Position numbers and translations under genes: made by a program. The notes below the pieces were generated by a model that did no database searches, was not told where the DNA came from, and saw only the letters and a program-made list of their open reading frames with translations. From Megaleporinus macrocephalus (Eukaryota; Chordata; Actinopteri; Characiformes; Anostomidae), in contig CM038728.1 in NCBI GenBank assembly GCA_021613375.1, forward strand, positions 35,052,299 through 35,116,298: a DNA stretch of 64,000 bases. Reading direction: 5' to 3'. The first letter of the stretch is position 1; each line of letters opens with the position of its first letter. This document shows positions 13,101-28,100 of the stretch, piece after piece.

Positions 13101-16100
13101 TACACTGGATACCAGTATAAACACATCACTCCCATTCTTAAATCCTTACACTGGATACCAGTATAAACACATCACCCCCATTCTTAAATCCTTACACTGA
13201 ATACCAGTATAAACACATCTCCCCCATTCTTAAACCCTTACACTGGATACCAGTATAAACACACCACACCCATTCTTAAACCCTTACACTGGATACCAGT
13301 ATAAACACACCACACCCATTCTTAAACCCTTACACTGGATACCAGTATAAACACATCTCCCCCATTCTTAAACCCTTACACTGGATACCAGTATAAACAC
13401 ACCACCCCATTCTTAAACCCTTACACTGGATACCAGTATAAACACATCACCCCCATTCTTAAACCCTTACACTGGATATCAGTATAAACACACCACCCTA
13501 TTCTTAAACCCTTACACTGGATACCAGTATAAACACATCACCCCCATTCTTAAACCCTTACACTGGATACCAGTATAAACACATCACCCCCATTCTTAAA
13601 CCCTTACACTGGATACCAGTATAAACACATCACCCCCATTCTTAAACCCTTACACTGGATACCAGTATAAACACATCACCCCCATTCTTAAACCCTTACA
13701 CTGGATACCAGTATAAACACATCACCCCCATTCTTAAATCCTTACACTGAATACCAGTATAAACACATCACCGCCATTCTTAAATCCTTACACTGGATAC
13801 CAGTATAAACACACCAGCCCATTCTTAAATCCTTACACTGGATACCAGTATAAACACACCACCCCATTCTTAAACCCTTACACTGGATACCAGTATAAAC
13901 ACACCACCCCATTCTTAAACCCTTACACTGGATACCAGTATAAACACATCACCCCCATTCTTAAACCCTTACACTGAATACCAGTATAAACACATCACCC
14001 CCATTCTTAAATCCTTACACTGAATACCAGTATAAACACATCACCCCATTCTTAAATCCTTACACTGGATACCAGTATAAACACATCACCCCCATTCTTA
14101 AATCCTTACATGGGATACCAGTATAAACACATCACCCCCATTCTTAAACCCTTACACTGGATACCAGTATAAACACACCACCCCATTCTTAATCCCTTAC
14201 ACTGAATACCAGTATAAACACATCACCCCCATTCTTAAACCTTTACACTGGATACCAGTATAAACACATCACCCCCATTCTTAAACCCTTACACTGGATA
14301 CCAGTATAAACACACCACCCCATTCTTAAATCCTTACACTGGATACCAGTATAAACACACCACCCCATTCTTAAACCCTTACACTGGATACCAGTATAAA
14401 CACACCACCCCCATTCTTAAACCCTTACACTGAATACCAGTAAAAACACATCACCCCATTCTTAAATCCTTACACTGAATACCAGTATAAACACATCACC
14501 CCCATTCTTACACCCTTACACTGGATACCAGTATAAACACATCACCCCATTCTTAAACCCTTACACTGAATACCAGTATAAACACACCACCCCATTCTTA
14601 AACCCTTACACTGAATACCAGTATAAACACATCACCCCCATTCTTAAATCCTTACACTGAATACCAGTATACACACATCACCCCCATTCTTAAATCCTTA
14701 CACTGAATACCAGTAAAAACACATCACCCCATTCTTAAATCCTTACACTGAATACCAGTATAAACACACCACCCCCATTTTTAAACCCTTACACTGGATA
14801 CCAGTATAAACACATCACCCCCATTCTTAAATCCTTACACTGGATACCAGTATAAACACATCACCCCCATTTTAAAGCCCTTACACTGGATACCAGTATA
14901 AACACATCACCCCCATTCTTAAATCCTTACACTGGATACCAGTATAAACACATCACCCCCATTCTTAAACCCTTACACTGGATACCAGTATAAACACACC
15001 ACCCCATTCTTAAACCCTTACACTGGATACCAGTATAAACACATCACCCCCATTCTTAAACCCTTACACTGGATACCAGTATAAACACATCACCCCCATT
15101 TTTAAACCCTTACACTGAATACCAGTATAAACACATCACCCCCATTCTTAAATCCTTACACTGGATACCAGTATAAACACATCACCCCCATTTTAAAGCC
15201 CTTACACTGGATACCAGTATAAACACATCACCCCCATTCTTAAATCCTTACACTGGATACCAGTATAAACACATCACCCCCATTCTTAAACCCTTACACT
15301 GAATACCAGTATAAACACACCACCCCATTCTTAAACCCTTACACTGGATACCAGTATAAACACATCACCCCCATTCTTAAACCCTTACACTGAATACCAG
15401 TATAAACACACCACCCCATTCTTAAACCCTTACACTGGATACCAGTATAAACACACCACCCCATTCTTAAATCCTTACACTGGATACCAGTATAAACTCA
15501 TCACCCCCATTCTTAAACCCTTACACTGAATACCAGTATAAACACATCACCCCATTCTTAAACCCTTACACTGGATACCAGTATAAACACACCACCCCAT
15601 TCTTAAACCCTTACACTGGATACCAGTATAAACACACCACCCCATTCTTAAATCCTTACACTGGATACCAGTATAAACTCATCACCCCCATTCTTAAACC
15701 CTTACACTGGATACCAGTATAAACACACCACCCCATTCTTAAACCCTTACACTGGATACCAGTATAAACTCATCACCCCCATTCTTAAACCCTTACACTG
15801 GATACCAGTATAAACACATCACTCCCATTCTTAAACCCTTACACTGGATACCAGTATAAACTCATCACCCCCATTCTTAAACCCTTACACTGGATACCAG
15901 TATAAACTCATCACCCCCATTCTTAAACCCTTACACTGGATACCAGTATAAACACATCTCCCCCATTCTTAAACCCTTACACTGGATACCAGTATAAACA
16001 CATCACCCCCATTCTTAAATCCTTACACTGGATACCAGTATAAATACATCACTCCCATTCTTAAATCCTTACACTGGATACCAGTATAAACACACCACCC

Positions 16101-19100
16101 CATTCTTAAACCCTTACACTGAATACCATTATAAACACATCACCCCCATTCTTAAATCCTTACACTGGATACCAGTATAAACACATCACCCCCATTCTTA
16201 AATCCTTACACTGGATACCAGTATAAACACATCACCCCCATTCTTAAATCCTTACACTGGATACCAGTATAAACACATCACTCCCATTCTTAAATCCTTA
16301 CACTGGATACCAGTATAAACACATCACCCCCATTCTTAAACCCTTACACTGGATACCAGTATAAACACATCACCCCCATTCTTAAACCCTTACACTGGAT
16401 ACCAGTATAAATACACCACCCCATTCTTAAACCCTTACACTGAATACCAGTATAAACACACCACCCCATTCTTAAACCCTTACACTGGATACCAGTATAA
16501 ACACATCACCCCATTCTTAAACCCTTACACTGGATACCAGTATAAACACATCACCCCATTCTTAAACCCTTACACTGAATACCAGTATAAACACACCACC
16601 CCCATTCTTAAACCCTTACACTGGATACCAGTATAAACACATCACCCCATTCTTAAACCCTTACACTGGATACCAGTATAAACACATCACCCCATTCTTA
16701 AACCCTTACACTGAATACCAGTATAAACACACCACCCCATTCTTAAACCCTTACACTGGATACCAGTATAACACATCACCCCATTCTTAAACCCTTACAC
16801 TGGATACCAGTATAAACACATCACCCCCATTCTTAAACCCTTACACTGGATACCAGTATAAACACACCACCCCATTCTTAAACCCTTACACTGGATACCA
16901 GTATAAACACACCAGCCCATTCTTAAATCCTTACACTGGATACCAGTATAAACACACCACCCCATTCTTAAACCCTTACACTGGATACCAGTATAAACAC
17001 ACCACCCCATTCTTAAACCCTTACACTGGATACCAGTATAAACACATCACCCCCATTCTTAAACCCTTACACTGAATACCAGTATAAACACATCACCCCC
17101 ATTCTTAAACCCTTACACTGGATACCAGTATAAACACATCACCCCCATTCTTAAATCATTACACTGAATACCAGTCTAAACACACCACCCCATTCTTAAA
17201 TCCTTACACTGAATACCAGTATAAACACATCACCCCATTCTTAAATCCTTACACTGGATACCAGTATAAACACATCACCCCCATTCTTAAATCCTTACAT
17301 GGGATACCAGTATAAACACATCACCCCCATTCTTAAACCCTTACACTGGATACCAGTATAAACACACCACCCCATTCTTAATCCCTTACACTGAATACCA
17401 GTATAAACACATCACCCCCATTCTTAAACCTTTACACTGGATACCAGTATAAACACATCACCCCCATTCTTAAACCCTTACACTGGATACCAGTATAAAC
17501 ACACCACCCCCATTTTAAAGCCCTTACACTGGATACCAGTATAAACACATCAACCCCATTCTTAAATCCTTACACTGGATATCAGTATAAACACATCACT
17601 CCCATTCTTAAATCCTTACACTGGATACCAGTATAAACACATCACCCCCATTTTAAAGCCCTTACACTGGATACCAGTATAAACACATCACCCCCATTCT
17701 TAAATCCTTACACTGGATACCAGTATAAACACATCACCCCCATTCTTAAATCCTTACACTGAATACCAGTATAAACACACCACCCCATTCTTAAATCCTT
17801 ACACTGGATACCAGTATAAACTCATCACCCCCATTCTTAAACCCTTACACTGAATACCAGTATAAACACATCACCCCATTCTTAAACCCTTACACTGGAT
17901 ACCAGTATAAACACATCACCCCCATTCTTAAATGCTTACACTGGATACCAGTATAAACACATCACCCCCATTCTTAAACCTTTACACTGGATACCAGTAT
18001 AAACACACCACCCCATTCTTAAACCTTTACACTGGATACCAGTATAAACACACCACCCCATTCTTAAATCCTTACACTGGATACCAGTATAAACTCATCA
18101 ACCCCATTCTTAAACCCTTACACTGGATACCAGTATAAACACACCACCCCATTCTTAAACCCTTACACTGGATACCAGTATAAACTCATCACCCCCATTC
18201 TTAAACCCTTACACTGGATACCAGTATAAACACATCACTCCCATTCTTAAACCCTTACACTGGATACCAGTATAAACTCATCACCCCCATTCTTAAACCC
18301 TTACACTGGATACCAGTATAAACACATCTCCCCCATTCTTAAACCCTTACACTGGATACCAGTATAAACACACCACCCCATTCTTAAATCCTTACACTGG
18401 ATACCAGTATAAACACATCACCCCCATTCTTAAACCCTTACACTGGATACCAGTATAAACACATCTCCCCCATTCTTAAACCTTACACTGGATACCAGTA
18501 TAAACACATCACCCCATTCTTAAATCCTTACACTGGATACCAGTATAAACACATCACTCCCATTCTTAAATCCTTACACTGGATACCAGTATAAACACAT
18601 CACTCCCATTCTTAAATCCTTACACTGGATACCAGTATAAACACATCACCCCCATTCTTAAATCCTTACACTGGATACCAGTATAAACACATCACCCCCA
18701 TTCTTAAACCCTTACACTGGATACCAGTATAAACTCATCACCCCCATTCTTAAACCCTTACACTGAATACCAGTATAAACACATCACCCCCATTCTTAAA
18801 CCCTTACACTGGATACCAGTATAAACACATCACCCCATTCTTAAACCCTTACACTGAATACCAGTATAAACACACCACCCCATTCTTAAACCCTTACACT
18901 GGATACCAGTATAAACACATCACCCCCATTCTTAAACCCTTACACTGGATACCAGTATAAACACACCACCCCCATTCTTAAACCCTTACACTGAATACCA
19001 GTATAAACACACCACCCCATTCTTAAACCCTTACACTGGATACCAGTATAAACACACCACCCCATTCTTAAACCCTTACACTGGATACCAGTATAAACAC

Positions 19101-22100
19101 ACCACCCCCATTCTTAAACCTTTACACTGGATACCAGTATAAACACACCACCCCCATTCTTAAACCTTTACACTGGATACCAGTATAAACACACCACCCC
19201 CATTCTCAAACCCTTACACTGGATACCAGTATAAACACATCACCCCATTCTTAAACCCTTACACTGAATACCAGTATAAACACACCACCCCATTCTTAAA
19301 CCCTTACACTGGATACCAGTATAAACACACCACACCCATTCATAAACCCTTACACTGGATACCAGTATAAACACACCACACCCATTCTTAAACCCTTACA
19401 CTGGATACCAGTATAAACACATCACCCCCATTCTTAAATCCTTACACTGAATACCAGTATAAACACACCACCCCATTCTTAAACCCTTACACTGGATACC
19501 AGTATAAACACACCACACCCATTCATAAACCCTTACACTGGATACCAGTATAAACACACCACACCCATTCTTAAACCCTTACACTGAATACCAGTATAAA
19601 CACATCTCCCCCATTCTTAAACCCTTACACTGGATACCAGTATAAACACATCTCCCCCATTCTTAAACCCTTACACTGAATACCAGTATAAACACATCAG
19701 CCCATTCTTAAATCCTTACACTGGATACCAGTATAAACACACCACCCCATTCTTAAACCTTTACACTGGATACCAGTATAAACACACCACACCCATTCTT
19801 AAACCCTTACACTGGATACCAGTATAAACACACCACCCCCATTCTTAAACCCTTACACTGGATACCAGTATAAACACATCACCCCATTCTTAAATCCTTA
19901 CACTGGATACCAGTATAAACACATCACCCCCATTCTTAAATCCTTACACTGGATACCAGTATAAACACACCACCCCATTCTTAAACCTTTACACTGGATA
20001 CCAGTATAAACACACCACACCCATTCTTAAACCCTTACACTGAATACCAGTATAAACACACCACCCCATTCTTAAACCCTTACACTGGATACCAGTATAA
20101 ACACATCACCCCCATCCTTAAACCCTTACACTGAATACCAGTATAAACACACCACCCCATTCTTAAACCCTTACACTGGATACCAGTATAAAAACACCAC
20201 CCCATTCTTAAACCCTTACACTGAATACCAGTATAAACACACCACCCCATTCTTAAACCCTTACACTGGATACCAGTATAAACACATTACCCCATTCTTA
20301 AACCCTTACACTGAATACCAGTATAAACACACCACCCCATTCTTAAACCCTTACACTGGATACCAGTATAAACACATCACCCCATTCTTAAACCTTTACA
20401 CTGAATACCAGTATAAACACACCACCCCATTCTTAAACCCTTACACTGGATACCAGTATAAACACATCACCCCATTCTTAAACCCTTACACTGAATACCA
20501 GTATAAACACACCACCCCCATTCTTAAACCCTTACACTGGATACCAGTATAAACACATCACCCCATTCTTAAACCCTTACACTGGATACCAGTATAAACA
20601 CATCACCCCATTCTTAAACCCTTACACTGAATACCAGTATAAACACACCACCCCATTCTTAAACCCTTACACTGGATACCAGTATAAACACACCACCCCA
20701 TTCTTAAACCCTTACACTGAATACCAGTATAAACACATCACCCCCATTCTTAAACCCTTACACTGGATACCAGTATACACACATCACCCCCATTCTTAAA
20801 CCCTTACACTGGATACCAGTATAAACACACCACCCCATTCTTAAACCCTTACACTGGATACCAGTATAAACACACCACACCCATTCTTAAACCCTTACAC
20901 TGGATACCAGTATAAACACATCACCCCCATTCTTAAACCCTTACACTGGATACCAGTATAAACACATCACCCCCATTCTTAAACCCTTACACTGGATACC
21001 AGTATAAACACATCACCCCATTCTTGAACCTTTACACTGAATACCAGTATAAACACATCACCCCCATTCTTAAACCCTTACACTGGATACCAGTATAAAC
21101 ACATCACTCCCATTCTTAAATCCTTACACTGGATACCAGTATAAACACATCACCCCCCATTCTTAAATCCTTACACTGAATACCAGTATAAACACATCTC
21201 CCCCATTCTTAAACCCTTACACTGGATACCAGTATAAACACACCACACCCATTCTTAAACCCTTACACTGGATACCAGTATAAACACACCACACCCATTC
21301 TTAAACCCTTACACTGGATACCAGTATAAACACATCTCCCCCATTCTTAAACCCTTACACTGGATACCAGTATAAACACACCACCCCATTCTTAAACCCT
21401 TACACTGGATACCAGTATAAACACATCACCCCCATTCTTAAACCCTTACACTGGATATCAGTATAAACACACCACCCTATTCTTAAACCCTTACACTGGA
21501 TACCAGTATAAACACATCACCCCCATTCTTAAACCCTTACACTGGATACCAGTATAAACACATCACCCCCATTCTTAAATCCTTACACTGAATACCAGTA
21601 TAAACACATCACCCCCATTCTTAAACCCTTACACTGGATACCAGTATAAACTCATCACCCCCATTCTTAAATCCTTACACTGGATACCAGTATAAACACA
21701 TCACCCCCATTCTTAAACCCTTACACTGGATACCAGTATAAACACATCACCCCCATTCTTAAATCCTTACACTGAATACCAGTATAAACACATCACCGCC
21801 ATTCTTAAATCCTTACACTGGATACCAGTATAAACACATCACCCCCATTCTTAAACCCTTACACTGGATACCAGTATAAACACATCACCCCCATTCTTAC
21901 ACCCTTACACTGGATACCAGTATAAACACACCAGCCCATTCTTAAATCCTAACACTGGATACCAGTATAAACACACCACCCCATTCTTAAATCCTTACAC
22001 TGGATACCAGTATAAACACATCACCCCCATTCTTAAACCCTTACACTGGATACCAGTATAAACACACCAGCCCATTCTTAAATCCTTACACTGGATACCA

Positions 22101-25100
22101 GTATAAACACATCACCCCCATTCTTAAACCCTTACACTGGATACCACTATAAACACACCACCCCCATTCTTAAACCCTTACACTGGATACCAGTATAAAC
22201 ACACCAGCCCATTCTTAAATCCTTACACTGGATACCAGTATAAACACACCACCCCATTCTTAAACCCTTACACTGGATACCAGTATAAACACACCACCCC
22301 ATTCTTAAACCCTTACACTGAATAGAAGTATAAACACATCACCCCCATTCTTAAACCTTTACACTGGATACCAGTATAAACACATCACCCCCATTCTTAA
22401 ACCCTTACACTGGATACCAGTATAAACACACCACCACATTCTTAAATCCTTACATGGGATACCAGTATAAACACATCACCCCCATTCTTAAACCCTTACA
22501 CTGGATACCAGTATAAACACACCACCCCATTCTTAAACCCTTACACTGGATACCAGTATAAACACATCACCCCCATTCTTAAACCCTTACACTGGATACC
22601 AGTATAAACACATCACCCCCATTCTTAAACCCTTACACTGGATACCAGTATAAACACATCACCCCCATTCTTAAACCCTTACACTGGATACCAGTATAAA
22701 CACATCACCCCATTCTTAAACCCTTACACTGGATACCAGTATAAACACATCACCCCCATTCTTAAACCTTTACACTGGATACCAGTATAAACACATCACC
22801 CCCATTCTTAAACCCTTACACTGGATACCAGTATAAACACATCACCCCCATTCTTAAACCCTTACACTGGATACCAGTATAAACACATCACCCCCATTCT
22901 TAAACCCTTACACTGGATACCAGTATAAACACATCACCCCCATTCTTAAACCCTTACACTGGATACCAGTATAAACACATCACCCCCATTCTTAAACCTT
23001 TACACTGGATACCAGTATAAACACATCACCCCCATTCTTAAACCTTTACACTGGATACCAGTATAAACACATCACCGCCATTCTTAAATCCTTACACTGG
23101 ATACCAGTATAAACACATCACTCCCATTCTTAAATCCTTACACTGGATACCAGTATGAACACATCACCCCCATTTTAAAGCCCTTACACTGGATACCAGT
23201 ATAAACACATCACCCCATTCTTAAACCCTTACACTGGATACCAGTATAAACACATCACCCCCATTCTCAAATCCTTACACTGAATACCAGTATAAACACA
23301 CCACCCCCATTCTTAAATCCTTACACTGGATACCAGTATAAACACATCACCCCCATTCTTAAACCCTTACACTGAATACCAGTATAAACACATCACCCCC
23401 ATTCTTAAACCCTTACACTGGATACCAGTATAAACACATCACCCCCATTCTTAAATGCTTACACTGGATACCAGTATAAACACATCACCCCCATTCTTAA
23501 ACCTTTACACTGGATACCAGTATAAACACACCACCCCATTCTTAAACCCTTACACTGGATACCAGTATAAACACACCACCCCATTCTTAAATCCTTACAC
23601 TGGATACCAGTATAAACTCATCACCCCCATTCTTAAACCCTTACACTGGATACCAGTATAAACACACCACCCCATTCTTAAACCCTTACACTGGATACCA
23701 GTATAAACTCATCACCCCCATTCTTAAACCCTTACACTGGATACCAGTATAAACACATCACTCCAGTTCTTAAACCCTTACACTGGATACCAGTATAAAC
23801 TCATCACCCCCATTCTTAAACCCTTACACTGGATACCAGTATAAACTCATCACCCCCATTCTTAAACCCTTACACTGGATACCAGTATAAACACATCTCC
23901 CCCATTCTTAAACCCTTACACTGGATAACAGTATAAACACACCACCCCATTCTTAAATCCTTACACTGGATACCAGTATAAACACATCACTCCCATTCTT
24001 AAATCCTTACACTGGATACCAGTATAAACACATCACCCCCATTCTTAAATCCTTACACTGGATACCAGTATAAACACATCACCCCCATTCTTAAACCCTT
24101 ACACTGGATACCAGTATAAACTCATCACCCCCATTCTTAAACCCTTACACTGAATACCAGTATAAACACATCACCCCCATTCTTAAACCCTTACACTGGA
24201 TACCAGTATAAACACATCAACCCCCATTCTTAAACCCTTACACTGAATACCAGTATAAACACACCACCCCATTCTTAAACCCTTACACTGGATACCAGTA
24301 TAAACACACCACCCCATTCTTAAACCCTTACACTGGATACCAGTATAAACACATCATCCCCATTCTTAAACCCTTACACTGGATACCAGTATAAACACAT
24401 CACCCCCATTCTTAAATCCTTACACTGGATACCAGTATAAACACATCACCCCCATTCTTAAATCCTTACACTGGATACCAGTATAAACACATCACCCCCA
24501 TTCTTAAACCCTTACACTGGATACCAGTATAAACACATCACCCCCATTCTTAAATCCTTACACTGAATACCAGTATAAACACATCACCCCCATTCTTAAA
24601 CCCTTACACTGGATACCAGTATAAACACATCATCCCCATTCTTAAACCCTTACACTGGATACCAGTATAAACACATCACCCCCATTCTTAAATCCTTACA
24701 CTGGATACGAGTATACACACATCACCCCCATTCTTAAACCCTTACACTGGATACCAGTATAAACACATCACCCCCATTCTTAAGCCCTTACACTGGATAC
24801 CAGTATAAACACACCACCCCATTCTTAAACCCTTACACTGGATACCAGTATAAACACATCACCCCCATTCTTAAACCCTTACACTGGATACCAGTATAAA
24901 CACACCACCCCATTCTTAAACCCTTACACTGAATACCAGTATAAACACATCTCCCCCATTCTTAAACCCTTACACTGGATACCAGTATAAACACACCACC
25001 CCCATTCTTAAATCCTTACACTGGATACCAGTATAAACACACTAGCCCATTCTTAAATCCTTACACTGGATACCAGTATAAACACATCACTCCCATTCTT

Positions 25101-28100
25101 AAATCCTTACACTGGATACCAGTATAAACACATCACTCCCATTCTCAAACCCTTACACTGGATACCAGTATAAACACATCACCCCCATTCTTAAATCCTT
25201 ACACTGGATACCAGTATAAACACACCACCCCATTCTTAAATCCTTACACTGGATACCAGTATAAACACATCACCCCCATTCTTAAACCCTTACACTGGAT
25301 ACCAGTATAAACACACCACCCCCATTCTTAAATCCTTACACTGGATACCAGTATAAACACATCACCCCCATTCTTAAACCCTTACACTGGATAACACTAT
25401 AAACACACCACCCCCATTCTTAAACCCTTACACTGGATACCAGTATAAACACACCAGCCCATTCTTAAATCCTTACACTGGATTCCAGTATAAACACACC
25501 ACCCCATTCTTAAACCCTTACACTGGATACCAGTATAAACACACCACCCCATTCTTAAACCCTTACACTGAATACCAGTATAAACACATCACCCCCATTC
25601 TTAAACCTTTACACTGGATACCAGTATAAACACATCACCCCCATTCTTAAACCCTTACACTGGATACCAGTATAAACACACCACCCCATTCTTAAATCCT
25701 TACATGGGATACCAGTATAAACACATCACCCCCATTCTTAAACCCTTACACTGGATACCAGTATAAACACACCACCCCATTCTTAATCCCTTACACTGAA
25801 TACCAGTATAAACACATCACCCCCATTCTTAAACCTTTACACTGGACACCAGTATAAACACATCACCCCCATTCTTAAACCCTTACACTGGATACCAGTA
25901 TAAACACACCACCCCATTCTTAAATCCTTACACTGGATACCAGTATAAACACATCACTCCCATTCTTAAATCCTTACACTGGATACCAGTATAAACACAT
26001 CACCCCCATTTTAAAGCCCTTACACTGGATACCAGTATAAACACATCACCCCCATTCTTAAATCCTTACACTGGATACCAGTATAAACACATCACCCCCA
26101 TTCTTAAATCCTTACACTGGAATACCAGTATAAACACACCACCCCATTCTTAAATCCTTACACTGGATACCAGTATAAACTCATCACCCCCATTCTTAAA
26201 CCCTTACACTGAATACCAGTATAAACACATCACCCCATTCTTAAACCCTTACACTGGATACCAGTATAAACACATCACCCCCATTCTTAAATGCTTACAC
26301 TGGATACCAGTATAAACACATCACCCCCATTCTTAAACCTTTACACTGGATACCAGTATAAACACACCACCCCCATTCTTAAACCCTTACACTGGATACC
26401 AGTATAAACACACCACCCCCATTCTTAAATCCTTACACTGGATACCAGTATAAACTCATCACCCCCATTCTTAAACCCTTACAGTGAATACCAGTATAAA
26501 CACACCACCCCATTCTTAAACCCTTACACTGGATACCAGTATAAACTCATCACCCCCCATTCTTAAACCCTTACACTGGATACCAGTATAAACACATCAC
26601 TCCCATTCTTAAACCCTTACACTGGATACCAGTATAAACTCATCACCCCCATTCTTAAACCCTTACACTGGATACCAGTATAAACTCATCACCCCCATTC
26701 TTAAACCCTTACACTGGATACCAGTATAAACACATCTCCCCCATTCTTAAACCCTTACACTGGATACCAGTATAAACACACCACCCCATTCTTAAATCCT
26801 TACACTGGATACCAGTATAAACACATCACTCCCATTCTTAAATCCTTACACTGAATACCATTATAAACACATCACCCCCATTCTTAAATCCTTACACTGG
26901 ATACCAGTATAAACACATCACCCCCATTCTTAAACCCTTACACTGAATACCAGTATAAACACATCACCCCCATTCTTAAACCCTTACACTGGATACCAGT
27001 ATAAACACACCACCCCATTCTTAAACCCTTACACTGGATACCAGTATAAACACATCACCCCCATTCTTAAACCCTTACACTGGATACCAGTATAAACACA
27101 TCACCCCCATTCTTAAATCCTTACACTGGATACCAGTATAAACACATCACCCCCATTCTTAAACCCTTACACTGGATACCAGTATAAACTCATCACCCCC
27201 ATTCTTAAACCCTTACACTGAATACCAGTATAAACACATCACCCCCATTCTTAAACCCTTACACTGGATACCAGTATAAACACATCACCCCCATTCTTAA
27301 ACCCTTACACTGAATACCAGTATAAACACACCACCCCATTCTTAAACCCTTACACTGGATACCAGTATAAACACACCACCCCATTCTTAAACCCTTACAC
27401 TGGATACCAGTATAAACACATCATCCCCATTCTTAAACCCTTACACTGGATACCAGTATAAACACATCACCCCCATTCTTAAATCCTTACACTGGATACC
27501 AGTATAAACACATCACCCCCATTCTTAAATCCTTACACTGGATACCAGTATAAACACATCACCCCCATTCTTAAACCCTTACACTGGATACCAGTATAAA
27601 CACATCACCCCCATTCTTAAATCCTTACACTGAATACCAGTATAAACACATCACCCCCATTCTTAAATCCTTACACTGGATACCAGTATACACACATCAC
27701 CCCCATTCTTAAACCCTTACACTGGATACCAGTATAAACACATCACCCCCCATTCTTAAGCCCTTACACTGGATACCAGTATAAACACACCACCCCATTC
27801 TTAAACCCTTACACTGGATACCAGTATAAACACATCACCCCCATTCTTAAACCCTTACACTGGATACCAGTATAAACACACCACCCCCATTCTTAAACCC
27901 TTACACTGAATACCAGTATAAACACATCTCCCCCATTCTTAAACCCTTACACTGGATACCAGTATAAACACACCACCCCGTTCTTAAACCCTTACACTGG
28001 ATACCAGTATAAACACACCATCCCATTCTTAAATCCTTACACTGGATACCAGTATAAACACATCACTCCCATTCTTAAATCCTTACACTGGATACCAGTA

